DNA of 64,000 nt, taken from positions 1 to 64,000 of the forward strand of contig JAFDIV010000017.1 of the NCBI GenBank assembly GCA_019307815.1, written 5' to 3'. Below, piece after piece: positions 9,301 through 19,700 of this stretch. The position numbers and the translations under genes are program-made. A model generated the notes under the pieces. It ran no database searches, was not told the DNA's origin, and worked only from the letters and a program-made list of their open reading frames with translations. This DNA comes from Deltaproteobacteria bacterium (GTDB taxonomy: Bacteria; Desulfobacterota; DSM-4660; Desulfatiglandales; Desulfatiglandaceae). Positions within the stretch are counted from its first letter, which is position 1. Every line of letters starts with the position of its first letter.

Positions 9301-9862
9301 TGAAGCTACGGCTGCTGAGCTTGCAGAAGAAAGGCAGCAGATCATTGCACGCCTGGAGGCAGATGTAGAGAAATATGTGCGTCTCAAGATAGCCTCTGCT
9401 GTCCTTGCCCAGACAATAGAACAATACCGACAAAAACATCAGGGACCGGTCTTAGAGCGCACGAATGAGCTGTTCTCCCGGCTTACCCTGGGGTCTTTTG
9501 AAGGAATTCGAGCCGAGTACGATGAACATGGAGAGCCAGTGCTTGTGGGGGTAAGGCCAGGGGGTAAGCAATTGGTGCGTGTTGAGGGAATGAGTGATGG
9601 AACTGTTGACCAGCTTTACCTGGCTTTAAGGCTTGCAAGCCTAGATGCTTATCTCGGGAACAATGAGCCCATGCCGTTTATCGTGGACGACATACTGATC
9701 AGGTTTGATAATGAACGGGCAGTGGCGGCCCTTAAAATTCTAGCAGAGCTGTCAAAGGAAACCCAAGTGATATTTTTTACACACCACAGTCACCTATTGG
9801 AATTGGCAAAGGAAAATTTGGGTTCGAGTATATTGGAGCACAAACTGGGCCTTGTATCCTAG
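6335..9862 (+). CDS. YhaN/SbcC-like SMC-type ATPase, partner of the phosphoesterase
   Basis: The start is taken at ATG 6335, which overlaps the upstream stop, giving 1175 residues; an earlier in-frame ATG at 6263 lies inside the partner gene. The N-terminus carries the lobe with Walker A GPNEAGKSS near residues 33-41. The middle (about 170-1000) is heptad-rich coiled coil. The C-terminal lobe has the ABC signature MSDGTVDQLYLALRLA near residue 1083 and Walker B FIVDDI near residue 1114, then FFTHH. I see no CxxC zinc hook of the Rad50 type (CSEAGC near 890 has the wrong spacing), which again favours YhaN. It should form a hetero-tetramer with the preceding nuclease and use ATP to gate access to DNA. 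Stop codon is TAG. Confidence 0.9.
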   Translation: MRILQLKLIAFGPFTDVTIDLEKGDGDFHLIYGPNEAGKSSALRGLKQALFGIPVRTADNFLHPHQQMRIGAILQHSDGSLIEFIRRKGRNNTLRAGNDKDVLDDSVLEKFLGGINAEVFETMFGIGHEDLVRGGQEILEGSGNVGQALFAAGSGIADLRLVQAELQKEAEALFSPSASKRRINEALSELRKNQALLREAELPGAEWEKHDRALRVAITRRKELDYELQEKLREKSRLERIKEALPLIAQRKEILEKLKEYADAILLPEDFGERRINLLSALEGAQSLRDEALQALGEIEKEMAKLEVPQQILDNSEAIEELYQRLGSHRKAAKDRIQLVTRSSVLRSEAKDILSRLRDDLTLEEAERLKLKTTEIARIQSLGSKHDRLVSKRESIEEEISRLTSSLARIEEEINSVPTPKPMEALVEAVERAKEYATLEKQCKFELLEIQNSEKGLKSKLAQQSLWSGSLQEVESLAIPSFETIDRFEKVMGETEVETNRLRSAVSDTEEELIKIQGSIENLRLEQEVPTEEDLVNARKLRDEGWGLVKKAWLEEDRENEAIAHFVESFQSGNSLAEAYEISVQQADEIGDRLRREADRVATKAKLLGDEQAKKALLDRLKGEFKEADEKMKQLRLDWTELWKSSGVTPLSPREMRAWSQDVIGIAEELSKLREQKTKAEAQWVDIERQRQALSECLQSLGEPTLPEKESLSELIKRANRIIKTQEKLKASKEKLLTEKKAQQSNLEDARSKAKRLETDLINWKHEWKKCLSPLGLSADTEPVEAKAFLEDLKELFDKLKEAEILQKRIKGIDKDADQFDKDLRGLAKRIAPDLVDRSPEQLATELNARLKYARSAEATLKELEKQKKKHSKRLKDAQSKLRDLKAKLDSMCSEAGCSSYDELSVAERRSGARRGLERDLKEVEKQLRKLGAGSTVDEFVAEAESVDPDTIESRIEHLKNEIEEREHERSELDQTIGREKNVLEGMSGEATAAELAEERQQIIARLEADVEKYVRLKIASAVLAQTIEQYRQKHQGPVLERTNELFSRLTLGSFEGIRAEYDEHGEPVLVGVRPGGKQLVRVEGMSDGTVDQLYLALRLASLDAYLGNNEPMPFIVDDILIRFDNERAVAALKILAELSKETQVIFFTHHSHLLELAKENLGSSILEHKLGLVS

Positions 9863-9973
9863 CTTGCTGGTAATGTGCCCATAACAGAGTTAAGAACAAC
9901 TAGGAATTGATTACTTAATACTAATTCGGTTGTTTCATTAAAACGCTGTATCATACCAAGTAAAGAGTACCCT

Positions 9974-11626
9974 ATGAAATGGCCACATGAATTACCCTTC
10001 AAAACGGGAGATTGGGTTTTCCATCGACACTTGGGCAAAGTCCTCCTTACTAAAATAAGCTCATCAGAGGTTAAAGTGCGAACCAAGCACGGCGACGAGA
10101 TAAGGATGAGCTACGAAAGAGCTATCGAAATGATTTTGCCCATAGAGAGGGAAAGAACTCTTGAGCTGCGTAACTGCAGGACCAGGATACAACGTCAGCA
10201 ACAGCAAGCCAAAATGGGCGACGGCTATGATCCTTTACCAGTCAGCAGTTATTCGAGTGATTCTATCGAGTACCACCCAAGTTCAATTGAAGACAAACAA
10301 GATTTTCTTGCAAGACCCTATCAAATTGAGGCTCTAAAGGCCCTTACCAATTGTTTTTCCAAACATAGGAGTGGCATTTTGGCACTTCCAACCGGAAGCG
10401 GGAAGACCTTCGTCGCAGCAAAATGGATATGCGATCGCTTTATTAGATCGGGGAAGAAGGTGATTTGGATTGCCCACCGTATAGAATTGCTTGAACAAGC
10501 CTACGCGACTTTTACCAAGCTGCTACAACCCTCGATGGCACATTCTATAACATGGTGGGCAGGGGGAAGACCAAAGAGTCCTTATGGGAGGCTTGTTTTG
10601 GTTTCGATTATGGCCGCACGAAATTTTCCCCCAATGCATACTGACTTACTCGTGATTGATGAAGCTCATCACGAGCCGGCTCAAACTTACCGATTTTTTC
10701 AAGATCGTATAAGCTTCGAGAAGCACTTAGGCCTAACAGCAACACCGAAAAGATTGGACGAAAAGAGGCTTGGTTACGAATCGATTGCATACCAGAAGAC
10801 TTTCATGTCCCTTGTCTCAGAAGGATGGCTTGCCCGACCCATGCCAGTAATTCCAAAAACTAGGTTGAATTTTATTCTTGAACGGAGGATGGATGATTTC
10901 AGTGAGGAATCACTCGCCACGCTGGATACCGATGAACGTAACGAATTTATTGCAGAACACTGGTCCAGTAATGCTGAAATGTATGGAAAGACCCTAGTTT
11001 TTGCTCTTAATCGTGCACATGCTCGAAGGCTGACCAATGTGTTTTCACTAAAAAGGCTTGACAAGAGAATAGCGTATATTGTTTCTGGCGAAGGAAGCCA
11101 AGATGAGCGATTCCAAAAAGTGGCCCGATTCAGAAATGGCGAAATAGACGTCCTCATTAACTGTAGGATATTTACAGAAGGATTTGACTGTCCAGACGTG
11201 AGAACTATTATGATTACGCGACCGACACTAAGCACGACTCTTTATTTACAGATGATTGGCCGAGGCACCAGGGTCACTCCCAATAAGAAATCCTTCTATC
11301 TCGTAGACTTTGAGGATGATTTAGGTCGCTTTCAAGCGGAATTGATTAGGCCATGGTACTTAGGGGATGAACAGGAAATATCCACTGGCGCATCTCTTAT
11401 TCCTAAAGAGAGAAAATGGGAATATGAAAATTTCCCCGAGTGGCTAAAGAAAAAGATAGAAGTTGCACCTGTCGAGCTTTCGTTGATCGCGGGGTATGTC
11501 ACATTTATCCTGGAAAATGAAGAAGATGGCTTCCTGGTGCACAAAGAGGACGAGGAAACTTTCATCAAGATATGGTCTAGGCTGGAAGAAGAGGCAGGCT
11601 CTAGCAAGCCGATTCAGCTCGCTTGA
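9974..11626 (+). CDS. SF2 DEAH-box helicase (ResIII type)
   Basis: The 550-residue protein begins with a domain of about 90 residues that I do not recognise (FKTGDWVFHRHLGKVLLTKI, possibly a small beta-barrel). The two RecA lobes follow: the Q-type motif RPYQIEALKAL near residue 115, Walker A LPTGSGKT near 138, DEAH near 227, TATPKR near 254 and the arginine-finger motif QMIGRGTR near 426. It lies 111 bases after the YhaN-like gene on the same strand and 24 bases before a small unknown gene. The association of a DEAH helicase with an SbcCD-like complex is suggestive of one system for processing invading DNA, but co-transcription is inferred only from spacing. Confidence 0.88.
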   Translation: MKWPHELPFKTGDWVFHRHLGKVLLTKISSSEVKVRTKHGDEIRMSYERAIEMILPIERERTLELRNCRTRIQRQQQQAKMGDGYDPLPVSSYSSDSIEYHPSSIEDKQDFLARPYQIEALKALTNCFSKHRSGILALPTGSGKTFVAAKWICDRFIRSGKKVIWIAHRIELLEQAYATFTKLLQPSMAHSITWWAGGRPKSPYGRLVLVSIMAARNFPPMHTDLLVIDEAHHEPAQTYRFFQDRISFEKHLGLTATPKRLDEKRLGYESIAYQKTFMSLVSEGWLARPMPVIPKTRLNFILERRMDDFSEESLATLDTDERNEFIAEHWSSNAEMYGKTLVFALNRAHARRLTNVFSLKRLDKRIAYIVSGEGSQDERFQKVARFRNGEIDVLINCRIFTEGFDCPDVRTIMITRPTLSTTLYLQMIGRGTRVTPNKKSFYLVDFEDDLGRFQAELIRPWYLGDEQEISTGASLIPKERKWEYENFPEWLKKKIEVAPVELSLIAGYVTFILENEEDGFLVHKEDEETFIKIWSRLEEEAGSSKPIQLA

Positions 11627-11650
11627 TCGGCCGAGCGGTATTTTACAGAG

Positions 11651-12109
11651 ATGAATCCAAAGAGGGTACCTCTTCCTGGACTGCTATACGCCTCCATGGC
11701 GTTGGCTGGCAACAATGCACGGTATGTGAGTCTTAAAGAGCCACAAGTATCAGATGATATAATGGAGTTCTTGTCTGATGTTGATATCAGTGAGGAAGAA
11801 TTGGCAAACATCACAAATGCAATAGACGATATTTACGCCGTTATAAAGTTTACCTTTGATGAGATTGACCAGGAGTTACGGTGGAAAGAAATCTATGAAA
11901 GTGAGCGGGATTCATTTGATCGGGCCACGAAGGAATTGGATAGGAAAAGAGAGCTGAGAGGTTTCGATTTACAGCGTGCCATCACTAAAATCTATGATGA
12001 TTTCTTGGTTGATTCACATATTACCCCTTATGAGTGGGAGAGATTCGCTATAAGTCGAATCAAAAACCCTGATACTTCCGTTCTTTATGTTGATGTTTTT
12101 GCCCCTTAG
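11651..12109 (+). CDS. Unknown 152-residue protein downstream of the helicase
   Basis: I do not recognise a family. The product is acidic in its first half and charged and helical in its second (ERDSFDRATKELDRKRELRG), with no membrane segment or cysteine motif. It begins 24 bases after the helicase stop and has base composition like the helicase gene, so it probably belongs to the same transcript and may be an accessory subunit. The stop is TAG. Confidence 0.6.
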   Translation: MNPKRVPLPGLLYASMALAGNNARYVSLKEPQVSDDIMEFLSDVDISEEELANITNAIDDIYAVIKFTFDEIDQELRWKEIYESERDSFDRATKELDRKRELRGFDLQRAITKIYDDFLVDSHITPYEWERFAISRIKNPDTSVLYVDVFAP

Positions 12110-12343
12110 TGGGATTCGCTGGGTTCGAATATAGTGGGGGTATGTGAAGGAAAAATTTTCCAGAACTCCAGAGGCACCCTATATTTTGTCCATTGGCCTT
12201 AGGAAGAGTTATTCGCTTTTTCTCGAAACATTTGACGCTAAATATTAGTAATAGTAAATAGCACAAATTAAGAGTGATTTAGTGATTGAACTTATTACCT
12301 TGGCTTGGATAAAGTGATACTGGTATATGAAAAGTGAGGCAGT

Positions 12344-12556
12344 TTGCAGAGAATCGATGTGCTATTAACCTACCTAAGAGTGGGAAAATTCACCAATTAT
12401 AGGCGCGCTCCGGTAGGCGAAGTCCCGTGCCAGAAGATTGGCCGCCATTGGCGCTTCCGGAAGGAAGCCATCGACCGCTGGTTGGAAGACCTGCCTGCCG
12501 AAGCCTCGGCACAGGCAGGGACGCACGGCGATACGAAAGACGGAGGAAACGAGTAA
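12344..12556 (+). CDS. Excisionase/MerR-type helix-turn-helix protein at the head of the hsd operon
   Basis: A 70-residue product with the helix-turn-helix pattern LRVGKFTNYRRAPVGEVP followed by CQKIGRHWRFRKEAIDRWLE, matching the excisionase-family DNA-binding domain often found just before hsdM in type I loci, where it may regulate the operon. The N-terminal helix is unusual compared with the common (I/L)TVEEVAEYLRVG form, and the start is a TTG. The C-terminal residues DLPAEASAQAG are encoded by an inserted palindrome (12491-12518). TAA overlaps the ATG of a 41-residue frame. GC rises sharply here relative to upstream DNA. Confidence 0.7.
   Translation: MQRIDVLLTYLRVGKFTNYRRAPVGEVPCQKIGRHWRFRKEAIDRWLEDLPAEASAQAGTHGDTKDGGNE
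12491..12518. repeat. Short palindromic repeat (CCTGCCTG/CAGGCAG family) inside the HTH gene
   Basis: Arms CTGCCTG (12491-12497) and CAGGCAG (12512-12518) enclose inner arms CCGA and TCGG around AGCC. The element is read through in frame and encodes LPAEASAQAG, a peptide I know as the typical translation of this mobile-palindrome type. Related copies lie at 17115, 20089, 21607 and 49419. Confidence 0.7.
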
Positions 12557-12681
12557 TGGCGGAGCCCTTGGCGGATCAGGTCCTGCGAAACATCGGTGAG
12601 CCACAGGCCAAGGTCCGCGAATGCCTAACAGCGTTCGACGAGTCGGACGGGTGCGTGAAAAGTATTAAGGAGGCGGCATGA
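12556..12681 (+). CDS. Small 41-residue ORF between the HTH gene and hsdM
   Basis: ATG at 12556 overlaps the preceding TAA, a GGAGG site lies just upstream, and its TGA overlaps the hsdM ATG (ATGA). The predicted product starts [16 protein letters not shown] and ends in VKSIKEAA. I do not recognise it. The tight overlap at both ends indicates that it is translated and coupled to hsdM; it may be a small regulator or simply a coupling peptide. Confidence 0.5.
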   Translation: MAEPLADQVLRNIGEPQAKVRECLTAFDESDGCVKSIKEAA

Positions 12682-14264
12682 CGATGAACAAACAAAACGG
12701 CGCCAACCTGGGCTTTGAGAACAAGCTCTGGGAGATGGCCGATAAGCTGCGCGGCCACATGGACGCTGCCGAATACAAGCACGTGGTGCTGGGGTTGATC
12801 TTCCTCAAGTACATCTCCGATGCCTTCGAAGAGCGCCGTAAGTGGCTCATGTCTCAGGTCACAGACCCTGACAGCGAGTACTACGTAGACGACCCCAAGC
12901 AGCGCCAGGCTATTCTCGAAGACCGCGACGAGTATCTCGCTGCCAACATCTTCTGGGTGCCGCCCGAGACCCGATGGGAGAGCATCCAGGCCCAGGCACC
13001 GCAGCCCACCATCGGCCGGGTGATCGACGAGGCCATGGCCGCCATCGAGCGCGAGAACCCGGGCCTGAAGGGTGTGCTGCCCAAGGACTATTCGCGCCCC
13101 ACGTTGGACAAGACCCGCCTGGGGGAGCTGGTCAAGCTGGTGGGGGACATTGACCTCAAGGCCAGGGAATCCGGCGTCAAGGACCCGCTGGGCCGGGTTT
13201 ATGAATACTTCCTTGGCCGGTTCGCTGCGGCCGAAGGCAAAGGCGGCGGCGAGTTCTACACGCCCCAGTGCGTGGTGCAGCTGCTCGTCGAGATGATCGA
13301 ACCCTACAAGGGCCGGGTGTACGACCCTTGTTGCGGCTCGGGCGGTATGTTCGTGCAGTCCGAGAAATTCGTCGAGGAACACGGCGGCAAGCTAGGCGAC
13401 ATCGCCATCTACGGCCAGGAGTCCAATCCCACCACCTGGCGGCTGGCCAAAATGAACCTGGCCATCCGTCGCATCGACGCCGACCTCGGCCCCCACCACG
13501 CCGACACCTTCCACAATGACCTGCACAAGGACCTCAAGGCCGACTACATCCTGGCCAACCCCCCCTTCAACATGAGCGATTGGGGCGGCGAGCGGCTCAC
13601 CGACGATCCGCGCTGGAAGTACGGTGTGCCGCCGGTGAACAACGCCAACTACGCCTGGATCCAGCACTTCATCTACCACCTGGCCCCGAACGGCATCGCC
13701 GGCTTCGTGATGGCCAACGGCTCGCTCTCCACCTCCACCAAGGCCGAACTCGCCATCCGCAAGGGCATCATCGAGGATGACCTGGTGGACTCCATCGTCG
13801 CACTGCCTGGCCAGCTTTTCTACACGACGCAGATACCTGTCTCTCTGTGGTTCGTGACCCGCAACAAAAAGGCCGACCCCAGGCGCGGCTTCCGCGACCG
13901 TACCGGTGAGACACTTTTCATCGACGCCCGGCGCATGGGGCATCTGGTTGACCGCGTGCACCGCGAACTCACGCGCGAAGAAATCCGGCAGATCGCTGGT
14001 GTATACCACGCTTGGAAGAAGGGTGAGGGCTACGAGGACAAGCCCGGCTGGTGGAAATCTGCGCGTCTGGAAGAAATCCGCGAGCATGGCTACGTGCTCA
14101 CCCCGGGCCGCTACGTCGGCGCCGAAGAGCAGGAAGACGACGGCGTGCCCTTCGAGGAGAAGATGGCAGAGCTGACCGCGAAACTGTACGAGCAGTTCAT
14201 GGAAGATCGCCAGCTTGAGGCGGAGATCAAGAAGAATCTGGAGGTGCTGGGGTATGGGGGGTGA
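12678..14264 (+). CDS. hsdM: Type I restriction-modification methyltransferase subunit HsdM
   Basis: This 528-residue protein modifies adenine (N6) in the recognition site together with HsdS. The N-terminal HsdM_N helical domain (residues 5-150) includes [19 protein letters not shown]. The catalytic domain holds motif [16 protein letters not shown], near residue 213 and motif IV, NPPF, at about 294-297. Length and motif order are those of complete HsdM subunits. The start overlaps the small upstream ORF (ATGA), and the 3' end overlaps hsdS by 11 bases. GC is clearly higher than in genes before 12.3 kb or after 20.2 kb, a sign of horizontal acquisition of the whole hsd block. Confidence 0.96.
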   Translation: MTMNKQNGANLGFENKLWEMADKLRGHMDAAEYKHVVLGLIFLKYISDAFEERRKWLMSQVTDPDSEYYVDDPKQRQAILEDRDEYLAANIFWVPPETRWESIQAQAPQPTIGRVIDEAMAAIERENPGLKGVLPKDYSRPTLDKTRLGELVKLVGDIDLKARESGVKDPLGRVYEYFLGRFAAAEGKGGGEFYTPQCVVQLLVEMIEPYKGRVYDPCCGSGGMFVQSEKFVEEHGGKLGDIAIYGQESNPTTWRLAKMNLAIRRIDADLGPHHADTFHNDLHKDLKADYILANPPFNMSDWGGERLTDDPRWKYGVPPVNNANYAWIQHFIYHLAPNGIAGFVMANGSLSTSTKAELAIRKGIIEDDLVDSIVALPGQLFYTTQIPVSLWFVTRNKKADPRRGFRDRTGETLFIDARRMGHLVDRVHRELTREEIRQIAGVYHAWKKGEGYEDKPGWWKSARLEEIREHGYVLTPGRYVGAEEQEDDGVPFEEKMAELTAKLYEQFMEDRQLEAEIKKNLEVLGYGG

Positions 14265-15558
14265 GATTGCTTTTCGCGATGTCGCCCAGCTTGTGCGCGA
14301 CGTTGTCCAGCCCGACGAAGTAGCCAAAGTCCCTTATATTGGCTTGGAACACATTGAGCAGGAATCATTGCGGCTCAACGGATGGGGAACGTCTTCCGAT
14401 GTGAATAGCGCCAAGTTCCGTTTTAGAAAAGGTGATATTCTTTTTGGCAAATTGCGTCCCTATTTTCGAAAAGTTGTTCGCGCTCCGTTCGATGGAATTT
14501 GCTCTACCGATATCTGGGTGGTTCGCGCCCGGGAAGGATGCGATCAAGGCTACCTGTTTTATTGGATGGCATCATACGACTTTGTCGATTTTGCCAGCAA
14601 AGGATCTGAAGGCACCCGAATGCCGCGCGCAAAGTGGGAGCATGTCGAACGTTTCACAAGGCCCCGCTTATCATTAAAAGAACAACGCGCCATCGCCCGC
14701 ATCCTGAGCACGCTGGATGACAAGATCGAATTGAACCATCGGATGAACCGGACGCTGGAGGCCATAGCCCGGGCGATCTTCAAGTCCTGGTTTGTGGACT
14801 TCGACCCTGTGGTGGTCAACGCAATCAAGGCTGGTAACCCCATCCCCGACAAATTCGCCGAACGCGCCGCCCACTACCGTGAAAACCCAGACGCCCTCGG
14901 CCTGCCAGAGCGCATCCTGCGCCTCTTCCCCGACTGCTTCCAGGAATCGGAGTTGGGGCCGATCCCGGAGGGGTGGGAGGTGACAACCATCGGGACTGAA
15001 TTCAATTTAACTATGGGGCAGTCTCCTCCAGGTTCAACCTACAATGAAAAAGGCGAAGGTTTTCCCTTCTTTCAGGGGCGTCGTGATTTTGGCTTTCGAT
15101 ATCCCTCAAACCGAGTCTATTGTACTGCTCCGAAGCGAATAGCGCACGCCGGTGATACGCTGGTGAGTGTGCGCGCACCCGTTGGTGATATCAACATGGC
15201 ATATGAAACGTGTTGCATTGGCCGAGGTGTTGCAGCAGTACGTCATAAATCACGAAGTCGCTCATATACATATTATGCAATGCGGGCACTCGGTGAACGA
15301 TTGAAAACATACGAAGCTGAAGGCACGGTATTTGGCGCAATCAACAGAAAGCAGTTTGAGAATCTCCCCAGCATTGCCCCCCAGGCTCACGTGGTATCAC
15401 AATTTGAAGAACTGGTGTATCCAATAGACGAGAACATCCGCTCCTTTGAAGAAGAAGCACGCATTCTATCAAGACTCCGCGACACCCTCCTCCCCAAGCT
15501 CATCTCCGGCGAACTGCGCGTGCCGGATGTGGAGAAGATTCTGGAGGGCGTTGAATGA
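14254..15558 (+). CDS. hsdS: Type I restriction-modification specificity subunit HsdS
   Basis: The start is set at ATG 14254, which precedes the first recognition domain and overlaps hsdM, giving 434 residues. Two target-recognition domains (about 5-145 and 245-390) are each followed by a conserved helical spacer: [20 protein letters not shown] near residue 145 and [20 protein letters not shown] near residue 396. The TRD-coding DNA is visibly richer in AT than the spacer-coding DNA, as expected from domain shuffling. The second TRD starts near [13 protein letters not shown]. Its TGA overlaps the next ATG by four bases. Confidence 0.93.
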   Translation: MGGEIAFRDVAQLVRDVVQPDEVAKVPYIGLEHIEQESLRLNGWGTSSDVNSAKFRFRKGDILFGKLRPYFRKVVRAPFDGICSTDIWVVRAREGCDQGYLFYWMASYDFVDFASKGSEGTRMPRAKWEHVERFTRPRLSLKEQRAIARILSTLDDKIELNHRMNRTLEAIARAIFKSWFVDFDPVVVNAIKAGNPIPDKFAERAAHYRENPDALGLPERILRLFPDCFQESELGPIPEGWEVTTIGTEFNLTMGQSPPGSTYNEKGEGFPFFQGRRDFGFRYPSNRVYCTAPKRIAHAGDTLVSVRAPVGDINMAYETCCIGRGVAAVRHKSRSRSYTYYAMRALGERLKTYEAEGTVFGAINRKQFENLPSIAPQAHVVSQFEELVYPIDENIRSFEEEARILSRLRDTLLPKLISGELRVPDVEKILEGVE

Positions 15559-16715
15559 GCCGCGCGTTGGACGACATCGCCCCTGCCTTCCGCGCCGCCT
15601 GCGAACGCTGGCCGCATGCGCCAAACCTCCAGCAGCACTACATGGACCTTGCACGCACCTGGGAGGCGGAGGGCAGCAGCGTCATAGAGTTGACCAAATC
15701 TTTCCTGGAGGCGGTCTGCTGGACGGTCATCCGCGAACTGGGGGCTACACCGCCGGATTCATCGACACCGACGACAACGGAGTTGCTTTCCTGCGTATTG
15801 GATGCGCTGGGGCTGCGCAACCAGCGCGGCGTGGGGCCACTGGGCAAGGTGATCTCGGGGCACAACAAACTGGCCGAGGGATTGAACGAACTGCGCAATC
15901 AGGACGGCAGCGTGGCCCACGGCAGGGATGGGTTTCTCGATGTCATCTCAAGTCGCCATGCACGGGTGTATCTGCTGTCGGCCGACTCCGTGATCGCCTT
16001 GATCCTCAGCGCCTACGACGGCAAAGAACCAAACCTGCTCACAACCAGAGAGCCGCCGGATCGCTTCCGGCACCTGAACGAGCGCATCGACGGGGGATGC
16101 GCTCTGGATACCGAGGTGGACATGGAGGAAGGCGTCCTGGTGGTACGCGTGCTGGCTGGCGCTCAGACACCGGATGAAGCCATCGAGCTGCGGGTGCCAC
16201 CAAGTGAATTGCTGTATCACCTGGACCGGCAGGCGTATCTGAGCGTGTTAGAGGCGTTGCGGGAGGTGCCGCCCGCAGAACGCGAGGAAGAGACCGAGCC
16301 TGTCGTGGAAGAGGAAACGGAGGCGGCCGAGGTCGTCACCGAAGGGGAACCAACGGGCCCGCCGGAACCGGCCCCCGAGCCCTCGAGATTGCAACTGTTA
16401 GACACGTATCAGGGACGGTATCGGGACAGGGTGACCGCTCTTTATGAGTTCGTGATTCACAACTTGCTTAACGGCAACGACGCACAAGCGCAGCAGGTGC
16501 TTCGGTTCGTGAACACGCTGCTGGCAGAGATGGAGAAGCTCGCGGTGGTGGATTGGGCGAAGCGGCCGTCGGCGCAATCCAGGGTCAAGGTGTATTTGAA
16601 GCGGCTTATTGCGGTTGCAGGCGTTGAAGGACTGACCATCGAACAGAGCCAACCGCTACTGGAGTGGTTGAGCCGAAAGATCGAAGGCGGGAACAACCAT
16701 GACCAATCTCTCTGA
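15555..16715 (+). CDS. Abortive-infection-like protein within the hsd operon, with HsdR-like tail
   Basis: The N-terminal 160 residues match the abortive infection (AbiJ-C/Abi_C) fold seen next to type I systems: [19 protein letters not shown], then [22 protein letters not shown] and AHGRDG. This HEPN-like region would be a ribonuclease-type toxin module. An acidic linker (about 235-275) follows. The last 100 residues include [20 protein letters not shown], which resembles the C-terminal [21 protein letters not shown] of the HsdR encoded next. ATGA overlap with hsdS and 17-base overlap with hsdR show operon coupling. It may dock on the restriction complex and act as a back-up when restriction fails; this role is inferred. 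Confidence 0.75.
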   Translation: MSRALDDIAPAFRAACERWPHAPNLQQHYMDLARTWEAEGSSVIELTKSFLEAVCWTVIRELGATPPDSSTPTTTELLSCVLDALGLRNQRGVGPLGKVISGHNKLAEGLNELRNQDGSVAHGRDGFLDVISSRHARVYLLSADSVIALILSAYDGKEPNLLTTREPPDRFRHLNERIDGGCALDTEVDMEEGVLVVRVLAGAQTPDEAIELRVPPSELLYHLDRQAYLSVLEALREVPPAEREEETEPVVEEETEAAEVVTEGEPTGPPEPAPEPSRLQLLDTYQGRYRDRVTALYEFVIHNLLNGNDAQAQQVLRFVNTLLAEMEKLAVVDWAKRPSAQSRVKVYLKRLIAVAGVEGLTIEQSQPLLEWLSRKIEGGNNHDQSL

Positions 16716-19700
16716 AAACGCCATCGAACAGATGGCTCTGGATGAACTTCAAGCGCTGGGCTGGCAGGTGGCCTTCGGCCCAGACATCGCCTTTGATGGT
16801 GCTTCCCCCGAACGGGAAGCGGCGGCCAACTACGGCGACGTGGTGCTGGCACGACGCTTGCGCGAGGCGCTGGTGCGCATCAATCCGGACATGCCGCATG
16901 CAGCCATTGAGGAAGCCCTGCGCCGGGTGCTGACGCTGGAAAGCCCGGCGCTGATCGAAAACAACCGCCGCTTTCACTGGCTGCTCACCGACGGCGTAGA
17001 CGTCTCATGGATGGGAGCGGAAGGCGAGCGGCACGGCAAGGTGTGGCTGCTGGACGTGGAAAATCCCGAGAACAACGATTGGCTGGCGGTCAATCAGTTC
17101 ACCGTCATCGAAAACCTGTCTGCGTCGCGAACGCGACAGGCAGGCAAACGCGAACGGCGGCCGGATATCGTGTTGTTCGTTAACGGCCTGCCGCTGGTGG
17201 TGATTGAACTGAAAAACCCCGGGACGAAACAGGCCACGCTCCGTCAGGCCTTCAACCAGTTGCAGACTTACAAACAGGAAATCCCGTCGCTGTTCGCCTA
17301 CAACGCAATCCTGGTTATCTCAGACGGCATGCAGGCGCGCTTCGGCACCATTACTTCGGGCTGGGACCGCTTCCTGCCCTGGCGCACCATCGACGGCACC
17401 GACCTCTACCGTGAGCCGGGTAATGAAAAGCAGAGTGAAGGCGTGGTGCAGCCGGGGCTTGTGACCCTGATTCGCGGAATGCTTCATCTCGCGCGTTTTC
17501 AGGACTACGTGCTGAACTTCATCACCTTTGAGGACAACGGCGGTGGCACCGCCGGCATCGCCAAGAAGGCAGCAGGCTACCACCAATACCACGCAGTGAA
17601 CCAGGCGTTGGCTTCTACGCTGATTGCCTGCGGCATCGAAGCGCCGCCGGATGCGCGCTATGCACGATTTGTTGAAGCTGAAGCCGGTGATCCATTCCGG
17701 GTTGCCGAGTCGCAATCAGAGTACAAAAGCCAATTCGGCGACCGTCGGGCCGGGGTCGTCTGGCACACCCAGGGATCAGGCAAGAGCCTTTCCATGGTTT
17801 TTTATGCCAGCAAAGTCATTCGTCACCCGGCGATGGAGAACCCCACCATCGTCGTGATTACCGACCGCAACGATCTGGACAACCAGCTATTTTCCACCTT
17901 CGCAGCCAACCGGCAGATCCTGCGCCAGACCCCGGTGCAGGCGGAAAGCCGCGCCCATCTGCGGGAACTATTGCAGGTGGCCTCCGGCGGGGTGATCTTC
18001 ACCACCATCCAGAAGTTCTTCCCCGAGAATAAGGGCGATACATACCCATTGCTTTCCGAACGTCACAACATAGTGGTTATCGCCGATGAAGCCCACCGCA
18101 GCCAGTACGACTTCATCGACGGTTTCGCCCGTCACATGCGCGACGCGCTGCCCAAGGCCTCCTTCATCGGCTTCACCGGCACGCCCATTGAGAAGGAGGA
18201 CAAGAATACCCGCGCCGTTTTCGGGGACTACATTTCCATTTACGACATCCAGCGGGCCGTCGAGGACGGCGCCACTGTGCCCATCTATTACGAGAGCCGA
18301 CTGGCCAAAATCGAGCTCGATGAGGCCGAGAAGCCCAGGCTAGACGAGGAATTCGAGGAGATCACGGAAACGGAGGAAGACGAGGCGCGCAAACAGCGAC
18401 TGCGCAGCAAATGGGCTTCGCTCGAGGCGCTGGTTGGAACCGAAAAGCGTATCCGACTAGTGGCTGAGGATCTGGTGGAACATTTCGAGAGGCGTCAGGA
18501 AGCGCTTTTTGGCAAGGGGATGATCGTTTGCATGAGCCGGCGCATCTGCGTGGGCATGTACGAAGCCATCACACGCTTGCGTCCTGATTGGCACAGCGAA
18601 GACGATGCAAAAGGCAAGATCAAGGTAGTGATGACCGGCTCGGCATCCGACCCGCCAGAATGGCAACCGCACGTGAGGAATAAGGCAGCGCGGGATCTGT
18701 TGGCACGGCGCTTCAAGGACCCCGACGATGAGTTGCATCTGGTGATCGTGCGCGACATGTGGCTCACCGGCTTCGACGTTCCCTGTCTGCATACGATGTA
18801 CATAGATAAACCCATGAGAGGCCACAACCTGATGCAGGCCATTGCCCGGGTGAACCGCGTCTTCCACGACAAACCCGGTGGGTTGGTAGTGGACTATTTG
18901 GGGATTGCCGATTCGCTCAAACGCGCGCTTGCTGTCTATGCCGAAAGCGGCGGCCGGGGCAAGGCGGCCATCGATCAGGCCGAGGCGGTGGCGGTGATGA
19001 AGGAGAAATACGAGGTGGTGCAGGGCATTCTGCACGGCTTCGACTACCGGGCGCTGCTCAGCGTAGACACCGCCGGCCGCATGCAGGGCATTGCGGACGC
19101 CATGGAGTTCATCCTGGGGCAGGAGGGAGGCAAGAAACGCTATCTACAGGCCGTAGCGGCGCTGTCCAAGGCGTTCGCCCTGGCGGTGCCACACGTGGAG
19201 GCGCTGGCCATCCGCGACGAGGTCGGCCTTTTCCAGGAGATCCGGGCAGCCTTGATCAAGGCCACGGTGAGTGCGGGGGAGCGCACGCCAGAGGAGATCG
19301 AGGCGGCAGTGCAACAACTGATTTCGAGGGCGGTTTCGGGGCACGAGGTGGTGGATATCTTCGCGGCCGCAGGGCTCGATAAGCCTGACATCTCCGTCCT
19401 GTCAGATGAGTTCCTGGCCGAGGTGCGGGCGCTGCCGCAAAAGAACCTGGCGGTAGAAACCCTCAGGAAACTTCTGCAGGACGAAATCAAGGTGCGGCTA
19501 CGGAAGAACGTGGTGCAGTCGCGGGCGTTTTCCGAGATGCTAGAAGAGGCGTTGAAGAAGTACCACAACCGCGCCATCGCCGCGGCGCAGGTCATCGAGG
19601 AGTTGATCGCCATTGCCAAGGAAATGCGCGAGGCGCAGCGCAGGGGTGAAAAACTGGGGCTCTCCAAGGACGAGGCCGCCTTTTACGACGCCTTGGCCAC

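Noticed and set aside
12576-13382. Long minus-strand frames opposite hsdM (also 13392-14327)
   Set aside because: They are antisense frames forced open by the GC-rich codon bias of hsdM. The plus-strand gene has all HsdM motifs.
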